Shown: positions 1 to 7,187 of the stretch, in pieces
How the letters are laid out: every line of letters begins with the position of its first letter
Numbering within the stretch: position 1 is the first letter of the stretch
Source: an uncultured Lachnospiraceae bacterium
GTDB lineage: Bacteria > Bacillota > Clostridia > Lachnospirales > Lachnospiraceae
Direction: 5' to 3'
Length of the DNA: 64,000 bases
Assembly: GCA_902779575.1 (NCBI GenBank)
Contig: CACZBW010000003.1
Coordinates: forward strand, 186,001-250,000
Notes under the pieces: generated by a model
What the model was told of the DNA's origin: nothing
The model's database searches: none
What the model saw: the letters and a program-made list of their open reading frames with translations, nothing else
Program-made: the position numbers and the translations under genes

Positions 1-260
1 AGCAGCCACAGAGCGGTGGCATAGCTCTCCTCCTGCCATTCCGCAAACCGTTCGCTGACCGCGGGAATCCCGCAGCTTCCCGCTTCCAGCAGAAGATCCC
101 AGCTGATATCCGGGAGAATTCCTTTTTTCTGTGATTCCATCTGCCACTGCGTCAGGAAGCATACCAGCCTTCCGACGCCGTCTTCTGTTCCAGTGACTCC
201 GAATGTATCTGCCGTATCATCTGTTTCAGCCTTTTCTTTCGCACCCTTCGTTTCATCCAT
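1..260 (-). CDS. N-terminal part of an unrecognised protein (cut by the window edge)
   Basis: An open frame starts at ATG 260 behind a GAAAGGAC ribosome site and runs off the left edge, leaving about 86 residues. The first 25 residues are charged and rich in Asp, Glu and Thr. They are followed by a stretch with many Trp, Leu and Gln residues (for example LTQWQMES and WDLLLEAG) that looks helical. I do not recognise a family. It is divergent from the TreR-like regulator and has the same TGTTTAAACA dyad in its own promoter region, so it is probably under that regulator. By context it could belong to a sugar locus continuing to the left, but nothing in the visible part shows this. Confidence 0.55.
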   Translation of the reverse strand, partial: MDETKGAKEKAETDDTADTFGVTGTEDGVGRLVCFLTQWQMESQKKGILPDISWDLLLEAGSCGIPAVSERFAEWQEESYATALWL

Positions 261-300
261 AGGCCTGTCCTTTCTATGCTCAGTTTCTTTTTAGCATACT

Positions 301-310
301 TGTTTAAACA
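301..310. promoter_or_regulatory. TGTTTAAACA dyad, candidate GntR/TreR operator (left)
   Basis: A perfect 10-bp palindrome lies upstream of the leftward gene, just downstream of a TTGATT hexamer that could be its -35. The same 10 bases recur at 415-424, at the regulator's own promoter. Two identical dyads on the two sides of a divergent region beside a GntR-family gene suggest its operators. This is inference from position. Confidence 0.5.
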
Positions 311-333
311 AAATCAAGTGAAAAGGCCGGGAA

Positions 334-347
334 AATTGTTAACAATT
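334..347. promoter_or_regulatory. AATTGTTAACAATT palindrome between divergent promoters
   Basis: A perfect 14-bp palindrome lies between the two TGTTTAAACA dyads. It shares the TGTT/AACA half-site pattern with them. It may be a third, weaker site for the same regulator, or a site for another one. Confidence 0.35.
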
Positions 348-375
348 CATGAATCATTGTTTTCTTCATTAAGAC

Positions 376-403
376 TTGACGAAAATAACTGGAATTATAT
401 AAT
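376..403 (+). promoter_or_regulatory. Sigma-A type promoter of the TreR-like gene
   Basis: TTGACG (376-381) and TATAAT (398-403) are separated by 16 bp. The expected start falls about seven bases later, within or beside the dyad at 415-424, which would place a bound repressor over the transcription start. Confidence 0.7.
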
Positions 404-414
404 TATAAAGGGGC

Positions 415-424
415 TGTTTAAACA
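415..424. promoter_or_regulatory. TGTTTAAACA dyad, candidate autoregulatory operator (right)
   Basis: A perfect copy of the 301-310 palindrome starts 11 bp after the -10 box of the regulator's promoter. A repressor here would block its own transcription. Confidence 0.5.
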
Positions 425-511
425 ACCGTCCCGCTTCTTTCAGTTTTAGCGCCATGCAGTTTGCGGCTATGCATACTTCATCTTGTTTCTATAATTGGGG
501 AGAGGGTAAGA

Positions 512-1261
512 ATGCCAAAGTCTAAATTTGAATCGATCTACAAAGAACTTAAAAAAGACATAGAATCAGAAAAACTGCCCTACCAGTCGCTCATGCCTTC
601 GGAGAATCAGCTGATCGTCCGCTTCAGCTGTTCGCGCAATACTGTCCGGAGGGCGATCTCCATGCTGGCGGAGGAAGGCTATGTCCAGCCGATGCACGGC
701 AGAGGCGTCCGCGTTATCTATACCAAGGGCACCCCTACCAGCTTCCTGATCGGAGGAATCGAGTCCTTCCACGAATCTGCCCAGCGCAATGCCATGGAGC
801 ATACAACCAGGCTGATCCGCTTTACGGAGCTGACCGCGGATGAACATGTCTCCAGGCGCACCGGATTTCCTGTAGGAACGGAACTCTATTTTATTCAGCG
901 TGTCCGTTCCCTCGACGGAGATCCCTGCGTATTCGATATCAACCTCTTTGACAAGACCCTTGTCCCGAACCTTACAAAAGAGATCTGCATTCACTCGATC
1001 TACGACTATATCGAACAGGAACTCGGTATGCAGATCGTCATGAGCAAGCGCCAGATTACGGTGGAGCGCATCACCCAGATTGACGAAGACAACCTGGCGC
1101 TCAACGGATATGACTGCCTGGCTGTCGTATCCGGCCAGACCTTCAACTCGGAAGGCGTGATGTTTGAGTATACGGAATCCCGCCACCGTCCGGATTATTT
1201 CTGTTTCCAGACAACCGCCCTGCGCCATCGCGAAAAGCCGGAAGATACCAGCGAGATGTAA
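512..1261 (+). CDS. treR: GntR-family transcriptional repressor, TreR-like
   Basis: A 249-residue regulator. Residues 1-70 form a GntR winged helix (SRNTVRRAISMLAEEGY is the recognition-helix region). The rest, from about residue 85, is a UTRA effector domain of the kind that binds sugar phosphates. The N-terminal pattern KSKFESIYKELKKDI resembles trehalose operon repressors, so trehalose-6-phosphate is the likely effector, by homology only. I chose ATG 512 rather than the in-frame ATG 461 because GGAGAGGG lies just upstream of it. No trehalose enzyme is in the window. The nearest PTS genes, about 13 kb to the right, look like a sucrose system. The symbol is a family-level assignment. Confidence 0.75.
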   Translation: MPKSKFESIYKELKKDIESEKLPYQSLMPSENQLIVRFSCSRNTVRRAISMLAEEGYVQPMHGRGVRVIYTKGTPTSFLIGGIESFHESAQRNAMEHTTRLIRFTELTADEHVSRRTGFPVGTELYFIQRVRSLDGDPCVFDINLFDKTLVPNLTKEICIHSIYDYIEQELGMQIVMSKRQITVERITQIDEDNLALNGYDCLAVVSGQTFNSEGVMFEYTESRHRPDYFCFQTTALRHREKPEDTSEM

Positions 1262-1329
1262 GGCAGTTTCCGCTTTTCCTGGTAATACTCCGTTATAAAC
1301 AAGACCTGCCCTTCCTCCCGTGGGGGCGG

Positions 1330-1380
1330 AAAAAACCGGCCCTGACCGGCACAGACCGTGCCGGCAGAGACCGGTTTTCT
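1330..1380. terminator. Bidirectional terminator between convergent genes
   Basis: Outer arms AAAACCGG (1332-1339) and CCGGTTTT (1371-1378) enclose an inner hairpin CCGGCAC/GTGCCGG. A-rich and T-rich flanks serve both strands, as expected between the regulator and the leftward-facing Nudix-GNAT gene. Confidence 0.75.
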
Positions 1381-1396
1381 GATTCTCCGGGCCGTC

Positions 1397-2542
1397 TCAG
1401 TCTTTCCTGAAATCAGCGGCATTCATGACATTACAGACTGACGTCCGCCGTTCGTTCAGCAGAGGAAGATATTCATCCTCAGTGAGATGATGAAAATGGA
1501 AGCCCAGCTTTTCCTGTGTCCGTTTCGACCGCTCGTTTCCATCGTAATAGGAGCACCAGATCCGCTTCAGTCCCAGGTCATGAAAACCGTGGGCAAGCAG
1601 GGCCGCAGATGCCTCAGACGCAAGTCCCTGCCCCCAGAAAGGTTCCGCAAGCCAGTAACCAAGCTCGGCCTCCACCGTGACGCCGTCCGGCAGCATTGCG
1701 CGGACCGCCCCGGCACCTTCCTGCATTCCGGCAGAAGCTTCCTTCCCTCCTTCCGGCTCCGGGAGGTCAGGCATACTGCAGCAGGCCGGATGAACGCTCT
1801 TCCTCTCGTCAAAATAGCTGATCAGGCTTCCGTTCTCATCGGCAAGCCGGAAATTGGTAAGCCCGGCGCAGCCAACCGGCTCGCTGGTATCTCTTAAGAC
1901 TATGGCGTAACATTCCGGTCTGCTTAAGACCTCCCTTATGACATCCCGGCTGTCCCCTTCGCTTCTGTGCGGCGGCCAGCCGGCAGAAAGCCCGATCTTC
2001 GGATTTGACGCCCACTGGTAGAGGACTGCGGCATCCTCCTCAAACCAGGGACGCAGAATCAGCCGCTCTGTCACCAGACAGTTGTGTTCATTGAGCACGG
2101 ACCGCAGCAGCACGCCGTCCCTGTAAACCAGCTTCAGAGAGAAAAATGGGAATTTCCGGTACAGAATAAGAGACAGAAAAATCCGGTCCCCGACCCAGTG
2201 CGGAATCTTTGTCAGCTCGCTGACCGGAAGCCATTCCAGGACGCCTTCCTCGCAGCTTTTCAGTTTTCCGTGGAATTCTTCCGCAAGAAACAGATGCATA
2301 TACTCTGTCTCATCATCATCGGACTGGAATGTGACGATACCGCAATACCGGTACTGGTCAATATAAAGTCCCGTCTCCTCGCGCACTTCTCTTCTCATGC
2401 ATTCTTCCGGACTCTCTCCCGGCTCAAACTTCCCCCCGACGCCGATCCATTTCCCGTGATTCACGTCATGCTCCTTCCGGATCCGGTGAAGCATCAGACA
2501 GGAATCATCTTTCATAATATAAACCAGAGATGTCTCTTTCAT
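1397..2542 (-). CDS. Nudix hydrolase fused to a GNAT acetyltransferase
   Basis: A 381-residue two-domain protein. Residues 1-150 form a MutT-like Nudix hydrolase with a complete Nudix box (G37-x5-E43-x7-R51-E52-V53-x-E55-E56-x-G58-L59), as in 8-oxo-dGTP diphosphatases. Residues 155-360 form a RimJ/RimL-type GNAT domain (TERLILRPW opening; GYWLAEPFWGQGLASEA as the acetyl-CoA loop region). The GNAT part carries a low-complexity insertion of about 40 residues (about 235-275, rich in Pro, Glu, Gly and Ala) before that loop. The gene lies 36 bp downstream of metH on the same strand and is probably co-transcribed. Nucleotide clean-up and acetylation are family-level readings; the substrates are unknown. 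Confidence 0.8.
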   Translation of the reverse strand: MKETSLVYIMKDDSCLMLHRIRKEHDVNHGKWIGVGGKFEPGESPEECMRREVREETGLYIDQYRYCGIVTFQSDDDETEYMHLFLAEEFHGKLKSCEEGVLEWLPVSELTKIPHWVGDRIFLSLILYRKFPFFSLKLVYRDGVLLRSVLNEHNCLVTERLILRPWFEEDAAVLYQWASNPKIGLSAGWPPHRSEGDSRDVIREVLSRPECYAIVLRDTSEPVGCAGLTNFRLADENGSLISYFDERKSVHPACCSMPDLPEPEGGKEASAGMQEGAGAVRAMLPDGVTVEAELGYWLAEPFWGQGLASEASAALLAHGFHDLGLKRIWCSYYDGNERSKRTQEKLGFHFHHLTEDEYLPLLNERRTSVCNVMNAADFRKD

Positions 2543-2578
2543 CCTGCAGTTCCAATCCCTTCCGGCTCTGCAGCCGTT

Positions 2579-5101
2579 TTATTCTCTTCCCAGCAGCTGA
2601 CTGACCAGCCTGACGCAGTCTGCAGCATCCGTGGAATATCCGTCCGCTCCGATCTCCCTGGCGTACTGCTCCGTGACGGCAGCTCCGCCCACGATGATTC
2701 TACCCTTATACTGCCGCTCCTCCGCCCTCCGGAGAACCTTTTTCATGTTCACCATGGTGGTGGTCATAAGGGCGGACAGGGCGACCACCGCGGCGTCCTT
2801 TTCCAGAGCGGTATCGATAATCTCATCAGCGGGTACATTTTTGCCAAGGTCAATGACCCGGTATCCGTAATTGCGGAGCATCAGCGTCACCAGGTTTTTG
2901 CCGATGTCATGCACGTCCCCTTCCACCGTGGCGATCACGATCAGAGGCGCTTCCTCCGTGCCGGCGTCCCTGACAAGCATAGGCTCCAGAAAAGCGACCG
3001 CTTCTTCCATGGCATTGGCGGAGGCGATCAGCTGCGGGAGGAAATACTCCTTGCGGTCAAACAGATCTCCTACCCGGTTGATAGCCGGAATTAGGATGCG
3101 GTTGATGATTTCGCCGGCTTCTCCTCCTTTGTCTGTTTCCTTCCTGGCCAGTTCCCTGATTCCGTCTTTATTTCCTTCCAGAACCGCCTGAAAAAGCGGA
3201 TGCCGTTCCAGTTCACTGCATTCCGGGCTTTCTCCGGATGCGGCGCTGTTCTCTGAAGGGCCTGACGACACGGCTGCGGCAGTTCCGCCTGAAGAACCTG
3301 ACGCGCTTCCTTTCCCGTCAGCTGATGCTGTCCGGACGCCGCTATCTGGAAGGGGCTTCCGCTGCGCGTAATCCTGCATCCGGCGGATGTAGGCAAGATC
3401 ACTTCCCGCACGGTTCATCAGAAGATCCGACGCTCCGGCCACATTCATCAGCAGGTCCTGCATGGGATTCGCGATCGCCAGGGTCAGTCCCTGCTGAATC
3501 GCCATAGCCAGAAAAGCAGCGTTCACAAAGCCTCTCTCCGGAAGGCCGAAGGAGATGTTGGACAGGCCGCAGACGGTCGGAAGGCCCCGCTCCCTGCAGA
3601 AAGAGACCGTCTCAAGACAGTTCAGGGCAGCTTTCTTATCCGCCCCGACAGTCGCCGCCAGAGCGTCTACAACCACATCCTCATGCCGGATCCCTGCCTT
3701 CTCCGCCCTCTCAAGGGCGTTTGACAGCAGCCCGTGCTTTGCTTCGACCGTTTCCGGGATCCCCTCGTCGGAAACCGGAAGCAGGATAAACATAGCCCCG
3801 TACTTTTTCGCTGTGCGGATCAGACTGCCGAATTTGGCTTCTTCGCAGGAAATGGAATTGATCAGGGCCCTGCCCGGATAGATCCGGAGCGCGGCCTCCA
3901 GGACTTCCGGAAAGCTGGAGTCGATGCAGAGCGGCAGGTCCGTTACCATAGTCAGTTCGTTGATCACATCGGTCATTGTCCGCTTCTCGTCGATTCCGCC
4001 TGTCCCGCAGTTCACGTCGAGTATGGCGGCGCCGGCCTGCTCCTGCTCTCTCGCCATTTTCCGCACAAGATCGAGCCGCCCTTCCCGAAGTTCTTTCTGC
4101 AGCGCTTTCTTTCCGGTGGGATTAATCCGTTCCCCGATCACCTTAAGGCTCTCTCCGGGTATGATCTCCGTTACTTTTCGTTCGGAGCAGAGTACCCTCC
4201 TTTTTTCCGTTTTTACCGGAAGCGGCTTTATCCCGTCCAGCTTCCGGACGAGGGCTCTGATATGCTCCGGCGTCGTACCGCAGCAGCCCCCGATTATCCG
4301 GGCGCCGGCCCGGACCAGGTCCAGGCAGCTTTCCGAGAATACTTCCGGCGTCATCCGGTAAACCGTCCGATCGCCCTCCAGCTCGGGAATCCCCGCATTG
4401 GGCTTTACGATGACCGGAATCTCCGAGTAGGCATAAAAGCGCTCCGTCAGCTCTTTCATCCGGTCGGGACCCGCGGAGCAGTTCAGCCCGACGGCGTCCG
4501 CTCCCAGCCCCTGCAGGGTGACGGGCACGCATTCCGGCGGGGTTCCGAACAGGGTCCTTCCGTCAGATTCAAATGTCAGCGTCGCCATCACAGGCAGATC
4601 ACAGACCTCGCGCGCGGCGATGACGGCTGCCCGCGTTTCCTGCAGGCTCATCATCGTCTCCACAACCAGAAGGTCCACCCCGGCCTCGCAGAGCGCCCGG
4701 ATCTGCTCTTTATAGATGTCCACCAGTCCCTCAAACTGCATGCTGCCGATCGGGCAGAGCTGTCTTCCGGTCATCGTGATGTCGCCGGCGACAAAAGCCC
4801 TGCCGGCGGAAGCCTGCCTGGAGAGTCCCACAAGGGAAGCATTCATCTCCGCAAGCCTGTCCTGGAGACCATATTCCTGAAGCTTGATCCGGTTGGCGCC
4901 GAAAGTAGGGGCGTACAGAATATTGCTTCCCGCCTCCGCGAAAGCCTCCTGCAGACGAAGCAGCGCATCCGGATGCTCCAGAATCCAGAGCTCCGGACAT
5001 ACCCCCGCCGGCATGCCCGCCTTCTGCAGATTCGTCCCGGTAGCACCGTCAAGAAATAAAAGACCTTCCCTGGTCAACCTGCTGAATTCTTCTCTTGTCA
5101 T
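2579..5101 (-). CDS. metH: Cobalamin-dependent methionine synthase without reactivation domain
   Basis: 840 residues, against about 1,200 for full-length MetH. The homocysteine-binding barrel (1-300) has zinc ligands C208, C273 and C274 (GGCCGTTPEH). The methyltetrahydrofolate (pterin) barrel is at about 318-570 and opens with VIGERINPTG. A Ser/Gly/Ala-rich linker covers about 585-635. The cobalamin part (640-840) has the DxHxxG motif DVHDIGKN, with His731 as lower axial ligand. It would transfer the methyl group from methyl-folate to homocysteine through cobalamin. The C-terminal AdoMet-dependent reactivation domain is absent. The RACo-like protein encoded just upstream probably takes over that task. 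Start is ATG 5101 behind AAAGGATG. I saw no B12 or SAM riboswitch in the 125-bp gap upstream. Confidence 0.9.
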   Translation of the reverse strand: MTREEFSRLTREGLLFLDGATGTNLQKAGMPAGVCPELWILEHPDALLRLQEAFAEAGSNILYAPTFGANRIKLQEYGLQDRLAEMNASLVGLSRQASAGRAFVAGDITMTGRQLCPIGSMQFEGLVDIYKEQIRALCEAGVDLLVVETMMSLQETRAAVIAAREVCDLPVMATLTFESDGRTLFGTPPECVPVTLQGLGADAVGLNCSAGPDRMKELTERFYAYSEIPVIVKPNAGIPELEGDRTVYRMTPEVFSESCLDLVRAGARIIGGCCGTTPEHIRALVRKLDGIKPLPVKTEKRRVLCSERKVTEIIPGESLKVIGERINPTGKKALQKELREGRLDLVRKMAREQEQAGAAILDVNCGTGGIDEKRTMTDVINELTMVTDLPLCIDSSFPEVLEAALRIYPGRALINSISCEEAKFGSLIRTAKKYGAMFILLPVSDEGIPETVEAKHGLLSNALERAEKAGIRHEDVVVDALAATVGADKKAALNCLETVSFCRERGLPTVCGLSNISFGLPERGFVNAAFLAMAIQQGLTLAIANPMQDLLMNVAGASDLLMNRAGSDLAYIRRMQDYAQRKPLPDSGVRTASADGKGSASGSSGGTAAAVSSGPSENSAASGESPECSELERHPLFQAVLEGNKDGIRELARKETDKGGEAGEIINRILIPAINRVGDLFDRKEYFLPQLIASANAMEEAVAFLEPMLVRDAGTEEAPLIVIATVEGDVHDIGKNLVTLMLRNYGYRVIDLGKNVPADEIIDTALEKDAAVVALSALMTTTMVNMKKVLRRAEERQYKGRIIVGGAAVTEQYAREIGADGYSTDAADCVRLVSQLLGRE

Positions 5102-5226
5102 TTCTTACATCCTTTATATAACTTTATCATGCGCATCCCTGAACTTCCGTCGGGAAAGCGTTCATTTTTCCAATGATTCTCTGACGCGAAACACCGGGTC
5201 ACAAAGATCGGTAAAGCGGCCGGCAG

Positions 5227-7056
5227 CTATTGTCTGTCAGGAAAATCCATATAGCGGATGAACAGCTCCTCAAAGCCGCTCTCATTTGCCAGAATCCGCT
5301 CCTTGGCCTGCTCCGCGATCCTCCTGATTCTTTCCGTGCTGTCCGGCTCACAGAGACTTTTTACGGCGCCCGCAAGCGAAGTATTCCCGGCCGGCTCCGC
5401 CTTCCCTGCAAGCTCTTCCGGAATCAGGCCGATCGCCGCGGCTTTCCGCGGATTCAGGAAAGTCCCGAAAGCGCCCGCCAGGAAAACCCTGTCGATCCGG
5501 CCGCAGGCAAGCCCTTCTCCCCGCAGGAGAATTTCAATTCCTGCCCGGATCGCCGCCTTGGCCAGCTGAAGCTGGCGGATATCCTCCTGGGTCATGCACA
5601 CAGAGATTCGCTGCACTTTTCCCGTGGCAGGAAACGGAGTCTTTTCTCCCCGGCCCGGGTTGAAAGATCCCTTCCCCTGCAGGGCGTCTCCCTGCAGAAT
5701 ATATCCCGTCTTAAGCAGATCAAAACCATGCCCCCTCAGATCCTCGCACAATCTTCCGGTGTGGTCCATAAGTCCTGCTTCCAGCAGAGCTGCAGCCGTC
5801 TCTATGACTCCGCTCCCGCAGAACCCGGCCGGAGCTTTGCCGCCGATTGTCTGTACCAGAACAGAAGATCCGCGGATCTCAAGGCCGCAGACCGCCCCGG
5901 GAACGCTTCCCGTCCCGCAGGAGAGATTTCCGCCCTCCAGCGCCGGCCCTGCCGCGGCGGAAGCGCAGCTGATCCTGCCGTCCCGGACGAGAACCATCTC
6001 TCCATTTGTCCCGAGATCCAGGAACAGGGTATTGCCCTTCAGCAGGTCCAGATCAAGCGCATATATGCCGGCGGTAATATCAGCGCCGATAAAACTGCTG
6101 ATCCCCCGCAGGATCCGCACCTTAGAATCCCTGCCGTCCCCTTCTGCAGCGATACTCTGCGGCCTGTCCCGGCCTGCTTTCCCAGACTGTTCCGCCTTCT
6201 CGGTCCGGCCTGTTTTTTCAATTCGTTCTGCGTTCTCAATATAGTTGGTTTTTTCAGCACCTTCTGCTTTCTCAGTGCAGCCTGCTTTTTCAGCACCTTC
6301 TGCTTTCTCAGTATAGTTGGTTTTTTCAAAAGGCTCCGTTTTCTCTGCAGAATCCGGCCTGTCTCCGAAAACAGCGCTCCAGGGCAGTTCTTCCCCTCCC
6401 AGAGTCAGCGGCCGGAAGGGATAACTGCCCAGGCCGCCGCAGGAAAGTCCCAGCAGAAGATGAATCATGGCTGTATTTGCCGCAATCGTAACTTCTGTTC
6501 CGGCCCATGCAGAAGGAGGCAGCAGCTGCCTGATCAGAGTCCTGATATCCTCCTTTACCAGCTCCGAAAGCCGGTGAAGATTACCGCTCTCTGCCGCCTG
6601 GATCCTGCTGATGACATCCGCGCCGTAAAGGCGCTGTCTGTTCAGGCCGGAAACCGTCCGGATCACCCTGCCCTCTGTCAGATCCGTCAGCGCAAGGGCG
6701 AGTGTAGTCGTCCCAAGGTCCAGGGCGATCCCATAGCGATGGCCTGGCTGCGGCTTCTCTTCTGTGTCCGGCCTTCCTGCCAGGATCTCAAAATCTTCTT
6801 CCCTGTAATCCGGAATCTCGATGCGGACAGGACCGGCCGGGCGCTGCAGGCAGGCAAGTCTCCAGCCCTGCTTAAGCTCCTCCCGCGAAAAGACTTCTCT
6901 TTCCCGTTTTGAAGGAACAGACACTCCGGCCGAAGCAGCGATCCGGATGCGGCAGCTTCCGCAGCTTCCGTTCCCTGCGCACAGGGCGGGGATCCTGATA
7001 TTCTTTTTCCTTATGTACTGCAGGAGATTTTCTCCTGCCGGACAGACCAGCTGCAT
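5227..7056 (-). CDS. RACo-type reductive activator of corrinoid proteins (2Fe-2S, ASKHA ATPase)
   Basis: 609 residues. An N-terminal ferredoxin domain carries a 2Fe-2S set: C26-x5-C32-x2-C35 and C69. A linker follows, then an actin-like (DUF4445/RACo) ATPase domain from about residue 107 (ALDLGTTT around 111-118; LFLDLGTNGEMV later). RACo proteins use ATP to drive one electron onto inactive Co(II) corrinoid and restore Co(I). Here the obvious client is the truncated MetH encoded 125 bp downstream. An insertion at about 232-310 is built from repeats of EKAEGAEK and EKTNY-type words and should be a flexible hydrophilic loop. Start is ATG 7056, with AGAGGG upstream. Confidence 0.85.
   Translation of the reverse strand: MQLVCPAGENLLQYIRKKNIRIPALCAGNGSCGSCRIRIAASAGVSVPSKREREVFSREELKQGWRLACLQRPAGPVRIEIPDYREEDFEILAGRPDTEEKPQPGHRYGIALDLGTTTLALALTDLTEGRVIRTVSGLNRQRLYGADVISRIQAAESGNLHRLSELVKEDIRTLIRQLLPPSAWAGTEVTIAANTAMIHLLLGLSCGGLGSYPFRPLTLGGEELPWSAVFGDRPDSAEKTEPFEKTNYTEKAEGAEKAGCTEKAEGAEKTNYIENAERIEKTGRTEKAEQSGKAGRDRPQSIAAEGDGRDSKVRILRGISSFIGADITAGIYALDLDLLKGNTLFLDLGTNGEMVLVRDGRISCASAAAGPALEGGNLSCGTGSVPGAVCGLEIRGSSVLVQTIGGKAPAGFCGSGVIETAAALLEAGLMDHTGRLCEDLRGHGFDLLKTGYILQGDALQGKGSFNPGRGEKTPFPATGKVQRISVCMTQEDIRQLQLAKAAIRAGIEILLRGEGLACGRIDRVFLAGAFGTFLNPRKAAAIGLIPEELAGKAEPAGNTSLAGAVKSLCEPDSTERIRRIAEQAKERILANESGFEELFIRYMDFPDRQ
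6180..6345 (-). repeat. In-frame repeats coding the EK-rich insertion of the RACo-like protein
   Basis: The stretch encodes EKTNYTEKAEGAEKAG-type units. A block of about 27 bp recurs after 36 bp (around 6250 and 6286), so the insertion grew at least partly by tandem duplication. Length variation between strains would be expected. Confidence 0.6.
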
Positions 7057-7134
7057 CTCGTTCCCTCTTCCGGCAGCTTTCCTCTTCCCTGCCTCTGTTT
7101 TCCGCCTGCCGGGCAGGCAGTTTACCGGACCGAC

Positions 7135-7186
7135 ACCGGGCGGGATCCCTTACTGCTCAAGGCTGCGGGATCCCTCCGCCCGGTTT
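7135..7186. other. Long GC-rich hairpin between the membrane-protein gene and the RACo gene
   Basis: CCGGGCGG/CCGCCCGG arms enclose GGGATCCC/GGGATCCC-type inner pairs. On the plus strand it is followed by TTTTT; on the minus strand, where the genes run, no T-run follows. It may act as a weak stop or processing site rather than a clean terminator. Confidence 0.45.
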
Positions 7187-7187
7187 T

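Noticed and set aside
5102-5226. Possible B12 or SAM riboswitch before metH
   Set aside because: No B12-box-like or S-box-like conserved segments were seen in these 125 bases.
5230-6912. Open frame of about 560 codons on the plus strand
   Set aside because: Shadow of the RACo-like gene: no start site, low-complexity Pro/Arg/Ser composition and no recognisable motif.
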